Shown: piece by piece, positions 5,566 to 8,674 of the stretch
Position numbering within the stretch: position 1 is the first letter of the stretch
Layout: every line of letters begins with the position of its first letter
NCBI GenBank assembly: GCA_013349735.1
Contig: DUZC01000075.1
Location: 1-8,674, forward strand
Length of the DNA stretch: 8,674 bases
Reading direction: 5' to 3'
DNA from: Rhodospirillaceae bacterium
GTDB lineage: Bacteria > Pseudomonadota > Alphaproteobacteria > Rhodospirillales > Magnetospirillaceae
Translations under genes and position numbers: made by a program
The notes under the pieces: model-generated
The model's input: only the letters and a program-made list of their open reading frames with translations
What the model was told of the DNA's origin: nothing
The model's database searches: none

Positions 5566-6732
5566 TCGAAACAAAATTATCTTTTCACCAGTGAATCCGT
5601 GTCCGAAGGTCATCCCGATAAGGTGTGCGACCGCATCTCGGATGCCATTGTCGACACCTTTCTCGAGGCCGATCCCAATGCCCGGGTGGCGGTTGAGACC
5701 CTGTGCACCACCAACCGCATCGTTTTGGCCGGGGAAGTGCGCGGACCGGCGGCCATTACCGCGAATACGTTAGAAGATGTCGCGCGGGCCGCGGTGCGCA
5801 ATATCGGTTATCAACAGGAAGGCTTTCATTGGAAAAAAGCCGCCATCGACGTCTATGTCCATTCCCAGTCTGCCGATATTGCCCAGGGCGTCGATGCAGC
5901 AGGCAACAAGGACGAAGGCGCCGGCGACCAGGGTATCATGTTCGGGTACGCCTGTGATGAAACCGCGGTTTTTATGCCCGCCCCGATTTTTTATGCCCAT
6001 GCTATTTTGCAATCCCTGGCGGAAGCCCGCCATTCCGGTGCCGAGCCATTGCTGGGTCCTGATGCCAAAAGCCAGATTACCTTGCAATATGAGGCGGGTC
6101 GTCCGGTACGCGCCACCTCGGTCGTCGTTTCGACCCAGCATGATGCCAAGCTCGATCAGGACGCGGTGCGGGAAATCGTTCGCCCGCATGTTTTGAAGAT
6201 TCTTCCCGAGGGCTGGATGTGCGAAGAGCCGGCCTTTTACGTCAATCCGACCGGGCGTTTCGTCATCGGCGGCCCGGATGGCGACAGCGGTCTGACCGGT
6301 CGTAAAATCATCGTTGATACTTACGGCGGCGCCGCGCCTCATGGCGGCGGGGCCTTCTCCGGCAAAGACCCCACCAAGGTCGATCGCTCAGCTGCCTATG
6401 CCGCCCGGTATCTGGCGAAAAATGTCGTGGGAGCCGGACTGGCCAGCAAATGCGTGATCCAGCTGTCTTACGCCATCGGGGTCTCAAAGCCGCTTTCGGT
6501 CTATGTCGATACCTTTGGAACGGCCCAGGTCGATGAGGATCGCCTGTCCGAGGTGCTGCAGCAATTGGTGGATCTGTCGCCGCGTGGCATTCGTACCCAT
6601 CTTGGCCTTAACCGACCGATCTATGAACGCACGGCGGCTTATGGCCATTTTGGCCGTGCTCCTGAAGCGGATGGTGGGTTTTCCTGGGAAAAGCTGGACT
6701 TGGTCGCGTCGCTCAAAGGTGCCTTTGGCTGA
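5563..6732 (+). CDS. metK: S-adenosylmethionine synthetase
   Basis: The 389-residue cytosolic enzyme makes S-adenosylmethionine from methionine and ATP. The hallmark motifs are GHPDK (16-20, ATP and Mg site), GAGDQGIMFGYA (119-130) and the P-loop-like GGGAFSGKDPTK (261-272); the segment FVIGGPDGDSGLTGRK (233-248) is also typical. Length and full-length similarity match the bacterial family. I report ATG 5563, because MSKQNYLFTSESVSEGHPDK is the usual N terminus and GGAGG sits 7 bases upstream. ATG 5515, next to the riboswitch-controlled GGGAG, would give a 405-residue form. Expression is probably lowered by SAM through the leader at 5459-5509. The 3' end overlaps trmB by 14 bases, so the two are probably cotranscribed and translationally coupled. 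That would place the SAM producer beside a SAM consumer. Confidence 0.97.
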   Translation: MSKQNYLFTSESVSEGHPDKVCDRISDAIVDTFLEADPNARVAVETLCTTNRIVLAGEVRGPAAITANTLEDVARAAVRNIGYQQEGFHWKKAAIDVYVHSQSADIAQGVDAAGNKDEGAGDQGIMFGYACDETAVFMPAPIFYAHAILQSLAEARHSGAEPLLGPDAKSQITLQYEAGRPVRATSVVVSTQHDAKLDQDAVREIVRPHVLKILPEGWMCEEPAFYVNPTGRFVIGGPDGDSGLTGRKIIVDTYGGAAPHGGGAFSGKDPTKVDRSAAYAARYLAKNVVGAGLASKCVIQLSYAIGVSKPLSVYVDTFGTAQVDEDRLSEVLQQLVDLSPRGIRTHLGLNRPIYERTAAYGHFGRAPEADGGFSWEKLDLVASLKGAFG

Positions 6733-7402
6733 GATCCCGCGCTTTTTCGGCCGCAGGCGGGGCAAGCGTCTGCGCGATGCCGGCCAGGCCAGGGTTCAGT
6801 CTCTGCTGCCGGACCTGACCCTTCGCCTGCCCGAAGCGGGGGAAGGCCTCGACCCGCAGAGGGTGTTTGCACGCCCCATGCGGGCCATCTGGCTTGAGGT
6901 GGGATTTGGGGGCGGCGAACATCTGGCCTGGCAGGCGTCGCAGCATGCGGATATCGGGATGATCGGCTGCGAAGTCTTCGTCAATGGCATCGCGGCTTTG
7001 CTTGGTCATATCCAAAAAGGGGCTCTTGGCAATATCCGCATCTTTCCCGAAGATGCCCGATTGTTGATGCCCGTCCTGCCCGACGGATGTCTTGATCGTG
7101 TCTTTGTGCTGTTTCCTGATCCCTGGCCAAAAAAGCGTCATGCTGAACGTCGCTTTATCGGCGGTGACAATCTTGATCAACTGGCCCGCTTGCTGCGTTC
7201 GGGCGGCGAATTGCGGATTGCCACCGATGATCCCACCTATCAGCGCTGGGCCAGAGATCAAATGACGGCGCGCCAGGATTTTTGTCTGGTCTCTGGGGAT
7301 GACCCGACGGTTAAGACCAATGACTGGCCTGGTACGCGCTATGAAGCCAAGGCGCGTCAAGCGGGTCGGGTATCCCATTTTCTGCGTTATCTGCGGGTAT
7401 AA
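6719..7402 (+). CDS. trmB: tRNA (guanine-N7-)-methyltransferase
   Basis: The 227-residue enzyme methylates guanosine 46 in the variable loop of tRNAs to m7G, using SAM. It has the SAM-binding motif EVGFGGGEHL (60-69), the signature LFPDPWPKKRH (131-141), IATDDPTY (167-174) for the TDxxxY-like segment, and the C-terminal WPGTRYEAKARQAGR (203-217), all in the order typical of TrmB. The start is uncertain because no ATG exists. GTG 6719 overlaps metK by 14 bases. TTG 6725, two codons later, has a better Shine-Dalgarno (AAAGG, 6715-6719) and overlaps by 8. Either way translation is likely coupled to metK. No terminator with a T-run follows directly; only a 4-bp GCCC/GGGC hairpin (7421-7433) is seen. 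Confidence 0.94.
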   Translation: MPLAEIPRFFGRRRGKRLRDAGQARVQSLLPDLTLRLPEAGEGLDPQRVFARPMRAIWLEVGFGGGEHLAWQASQHADIGMIGCEVFVNGIAALLGHIQKGALGNIRIFPEDARLLMPVLPDGCLDRVFVLFPDPWPKKRHAERRFIGGDNLDQLARLLRSGGELRIATDDPTYQRWARDQMTARQDFCLVSGDDPTVKTNDWPGTRYEAKARQAGRVSHFLRYLRV

Positions 7403-7448
7403 GCCTTAAGATATCCTTTGGCCCAAACAGGGCAAGCGGGTGTTCGGA

Positions 7449-7488
7449 TTGACAAAATGCTTGCAGCGGCAAGCCCGATGATTATAGT
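7449..7488 (+). promoter_or_regulatory. Promoter candidate ahead of the rimP-nusA leader, with an overlapping dyad
   Basis: A perfect TTGACA (7449-7454) and a TATAGT (7483-7488, 5/6 to TATAAT) are both present but 28 bases apart, too far to act together. TTGCAG (7461-7466) has a usable 16-base spacing to TATAGT. A perfect dyad GCTTGC-AGCG-GCAAGC (7459-7474) overlaps that -35, so a bound protein could control it. Transcription from TATAGT would begin near 7495. Confidence 0.4.
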
Positions 7489-7494
7489 GGCGCC

Positions 7495-7567
7495 AAGACA
7501 CATTCTTGCATTCCTGCCCGGGAGGTGGGGTTCGAGGGTGGGCCATTGGCCCACTTTTTTGTTTTTT
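7495..7567 (+). ncRNA. Possible short leader RNA or attenuated transcript upstream of rimP
   Basis: The candidate start near 7495 and the terminator ending at 7567 would release an RNA of about 70 bases. Readthrough would make the rimP-nusA mRNA. GTGGG at 7525-7529 can compete with GTGGG at 7538-7542 for CCCAC (7550-7554), which gives a possible antiterminator pairing. A comparable attenuator is described upstream of rimP in gammaproteobacteria (rimP-leader); homology with it is not implied. An independent small RNA is the alternative. Confidence 0.3.
7538..7567 (+). terminator. Strong intrinsic terminator between trmB and rimP
   Basis: GTGGGCC (7538-7544) and GGCCCAC (7548-7554) form a perfect 7-bp GC-rich stem with a 3-base loop, or 6 bp with a 5-base loop. 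Two runs of six T separated by a G follow (7555-7567). This is a textbook Rho-independent terminator. It lies 136 bases after the trmB stop and 57 bases before the rimP start. It can end the metK-trmB transcript and also attenuate transcription into rimP. Confidence 0.85.
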
Positions 7568-7624
7568 AGGGCTGGATTTTGCTTGTTTGGTGCCGTGACT
7601 ATTTTTGGCGAACTGTTTTGAAAG

Positions 7625-8125
7625 ATGGAGCTGGCGGAGCGTATAGCGGCCTTGGTCGCGCCATCGCTGGAGGCTTTGGGTTATGACTTGGTGCGGGTCC
7701 TGCTGCAGGGCCGCCAGAATCTGACTTTGCAGATTATGGCCGAGCGCCGCGACCTTGCGCCGATGACCGTGGATGACTGTGCGGGAATCAGCCGTGCCCT
7801 GTCGGCCCTGCTGGATGTTGAAGATCCGATTGCCAGCGGCTACACCCTTGAGGTCAGTTCGCCAGGCATCGACCGGCCTTTGACGCGACCCGGAGATTAC
7901 GAGCGTTTCGCCGGGTTTGACGCCAAGCTGGAGACCGGCCGGCCGCTGGACGGTCGCAAGCGCTTCCGCGGCAAGGTCCTTGGCCTTGCTGCCGGGGGTG
8001 ACGAGGTGCGCCTGCGTTTGGATGACGGTGAGGAACTGCTTGTCCCGCTTGCGGATGTAAAGAGTGCGAAACTGATTTTGACTGACGAGCTTCTGGCTCT
8101 GGCACGTAATCAACAGGAACAATAG
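7625..8125 (+). CDS. rimP: Ribosome maturation factor RimP
   Basis: The 166-residue cytosolic protein assists late assembly of the 30S ribosomal subunit, acting around S19 and the 3' domain of 16S rRNA in the studied members. The family signature LEVSSPGIDRPL sits at 75-86, followed by DYERFAGF (91-98) in the linker. The C-terminal SH3-like domain (about 93-155) contains FRGKVLGLAAGGDEVRLRLDDGEE. Length is typical of alphaproteobacterial RimP. ATG 7625 is preceded by only a weak GAAAG, so translation may be modest or helped by readthrough structure. It precedes nusA by 15 bases, the conserved rimP-nusA(-infB) operon order. Confidence 0.95.
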   Translation: MELAERIAALVAPSLEALGYDLVRVLLQGRQNLTLQIMAERRDLAPMTVDDCAGISRALSALLDVEDPIASGYTLEVSSPGIDRPLTRPGDYERFAGFDAKLETGRPLDGRKRFRGKVLGLAAGGDEVRLRLDDGEELLVPLADVKSAKLILTDELLALARNQQEQ

Positions 8126-8140
8126 GCCCAAGAACGGACC

Positions 8141-8674
8141 ATGGAAAGAACTGCAGCCCTTCCCCGCCCCGAACTGCTTCAGGTTGCCGACGCGGTGGCC
8201 CGCGACAAAGGCATTGATCGCGATGAAGTCCTTGAAGCCATGGAACAGGCCATTCAAAAGGCTGGCCGTTCAAAATATGGCCATGAACATGATATTCGCG
8301 CCCATATTGATCGCAAAACCGGCGAAATTTTGCTGTCGCGCTATATGGAAGTGGCTGAAATCGTAGAAAACGACGCCACGCAGATGACTTTGGCCCAGGC
8401 CAAGCGCAAAAAGCCCGATATCGCGGTCGGCGAATTTCTGATCGATCCTTTGCCGCCGATCGATTTTGGGCGCATCGCGGCCCAGACTGCCAAGCAGGTG
8501 ATCGTTCAAAAGGTGCGTGACGCCGAGCGTCAGCGTCAGTTCAGCGAATTCAAGAACCGCACCTCGGAGATTGTCAACGGTCTGGTGAAGCGGGTCGAAT
8601 TTGGCAATGTGGTGGTTGATCTTGGTCGTGCCGAGGCCTTGCTGCGGCGTGACGAACTGATCCCCCGCGAGACC
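8141..8674 (+). CDS. nusA: Transcription termination/antitermination factor NusA, 5' part
   Basis: The first 178 residues are present and the frame is open to the right edge. NusA binds RNA polymerase and nascent RNA to control pausing, termination and antitermination. Residues about 8-130 form the N-terminal polymerase-binding domain (ELLQVADAVARDKGIDRDEVLEAMEQAI, AKRKKPDIAVGEFL, GRIAAQTAKQVIVQKVRDAERQR). The S1 RNA-binding domain begins near 141 (TSEIVNGLVKRVEFGNVVVDLG). The KH domains and the rest lie beyond the window. ATG 8141 gives the conserved N terminus, but the ribosome binding site is poor (GGA only 2 bases before the ATG), so coupling to rimP 15 bases upstream is likely. Confidence 0.96.
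   Translation, partial: MERTAALPRPELLQVADAVARDKGIDRDEVLEAMEQAIQKAGRSKYGHEHDIRAHIDRKTGEILLSRYMEVAEIVENDATQMTLAQAKRKKPDIAVGEFLIDPLPPIDFGRIAAQTAKQVIVQKVRDAERQRQFSEFKNRTSEIVNGLVKRVEFGNVVVDLGRAEALLRRDELIPRET

Noticed and set aside
5770..6342. 190-codon minus-strand open frame antisense to metK
   Set aside because: It is a shadow of the strongly conserved metK frame with no independent start signal.
6713..7378. 221-codon minus-strand open frame antisense to trmB
   Set aside because: TrmB motifs on the plus strand explain this region; the antisense product has no domain features.
7449..7454. Consensus TTGACA as the -35 of the TATAGT promoter
   Set aside because: The 28-base spacing to TATAGT is far outside the 16-18 base range, and no -10 is seen at the right distance.
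7418..7621. 67-codon plus-strand frame starting at TTG between trmB and rimP
   Set aside because: It has no Shine-Dalgarno and would translate through the promoter candidate and the terminator. Its Phe-rich end comes from the T-runs.
1..8674. CRISPR array, insertion sequence, integrase or phage genes
   Set aside because: No regularly spaced direct repeats, transposase motifs or paired terminal inverted repeats were seen.

Overview
The window looks like chromosomal DNA of an alphaproteobacterium, most plausibly Rhodospirillales-like. Three things point there: the gene order metK-trmB-rimP-nusA, a SAM-II-type riboswitch candidate in front of metK (a class best known from alphaproteobacteria), and a moderately GC-rich composition. 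The genus cannot be named from this sequence alone.

Left part (1-1198). A possible 3' end of an unrecognised plus-strand gene stops at 94 and is followed by two nested hairpin structures. The second (132-175) is long and AT-rich, with a T-rich tail. A minus-strand gene of unknown role (249-965) has an N-terminal helix-turn-helix. It diverges from an octaheme cytochrome gene. The shared 233-base gap holds a perfect FNR/FixK/NNR-type box (TTGAC-N4-GTCAA) set about 41.5 bases from the transcription start predicted by a TACAAT -10 element.

Middle part (1199-5159). The cytochrome (487 aa, eight CXXCH motifs, signal peptide) belongs to the hydroxylamine oxidoreductase (HAO) superfamily and has features that suggest the reductive nitrite/hydroxylamine branch. 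No recognisable partner gene (haoB, napC/nrfH type) lies in the window. It converges on an 827-aa cytosolic protein, PAS-PAS-GGDEF-EAL-hemerythrin, with all visible catalytic and diiron-ligand residues intact. One 12-bp terminator hairpin lies between the two stop codons and inside the last codons of the c-di-GMP gene. Nitrogen-oxide chemistry, an FNR-type site and a possible O2/NO-sensing diiron domain sit side by side, but a functional link is inference.

Right part (5160-8674). A roughly 300-base stretch without a gene contains an imperfect 12-bp dyad. It is followed by the riboswitch candidate and metK, which has two in-frame starts, each with its own Shine-Dalgarno. The riboswitch-proximal start would add 16 residues. 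trmB overlaps the end of metK. A 222-base gap carries a promoter candidate and a strong intrinsic terminator ahead of rimP and nusA, which suggests an attenuated leader or a short RNA. nusA runs off the right edge after 178 codons.

The core genes supply S-adenosylmethionine (MetK), use it for tRNA m7G46 methylation (TrmB), mature the 30S subunit (RimP) and control transcription elongation (NusA). The cytochrome and c-di-GMP genes look like accessory cargo placed beside this conserved block.
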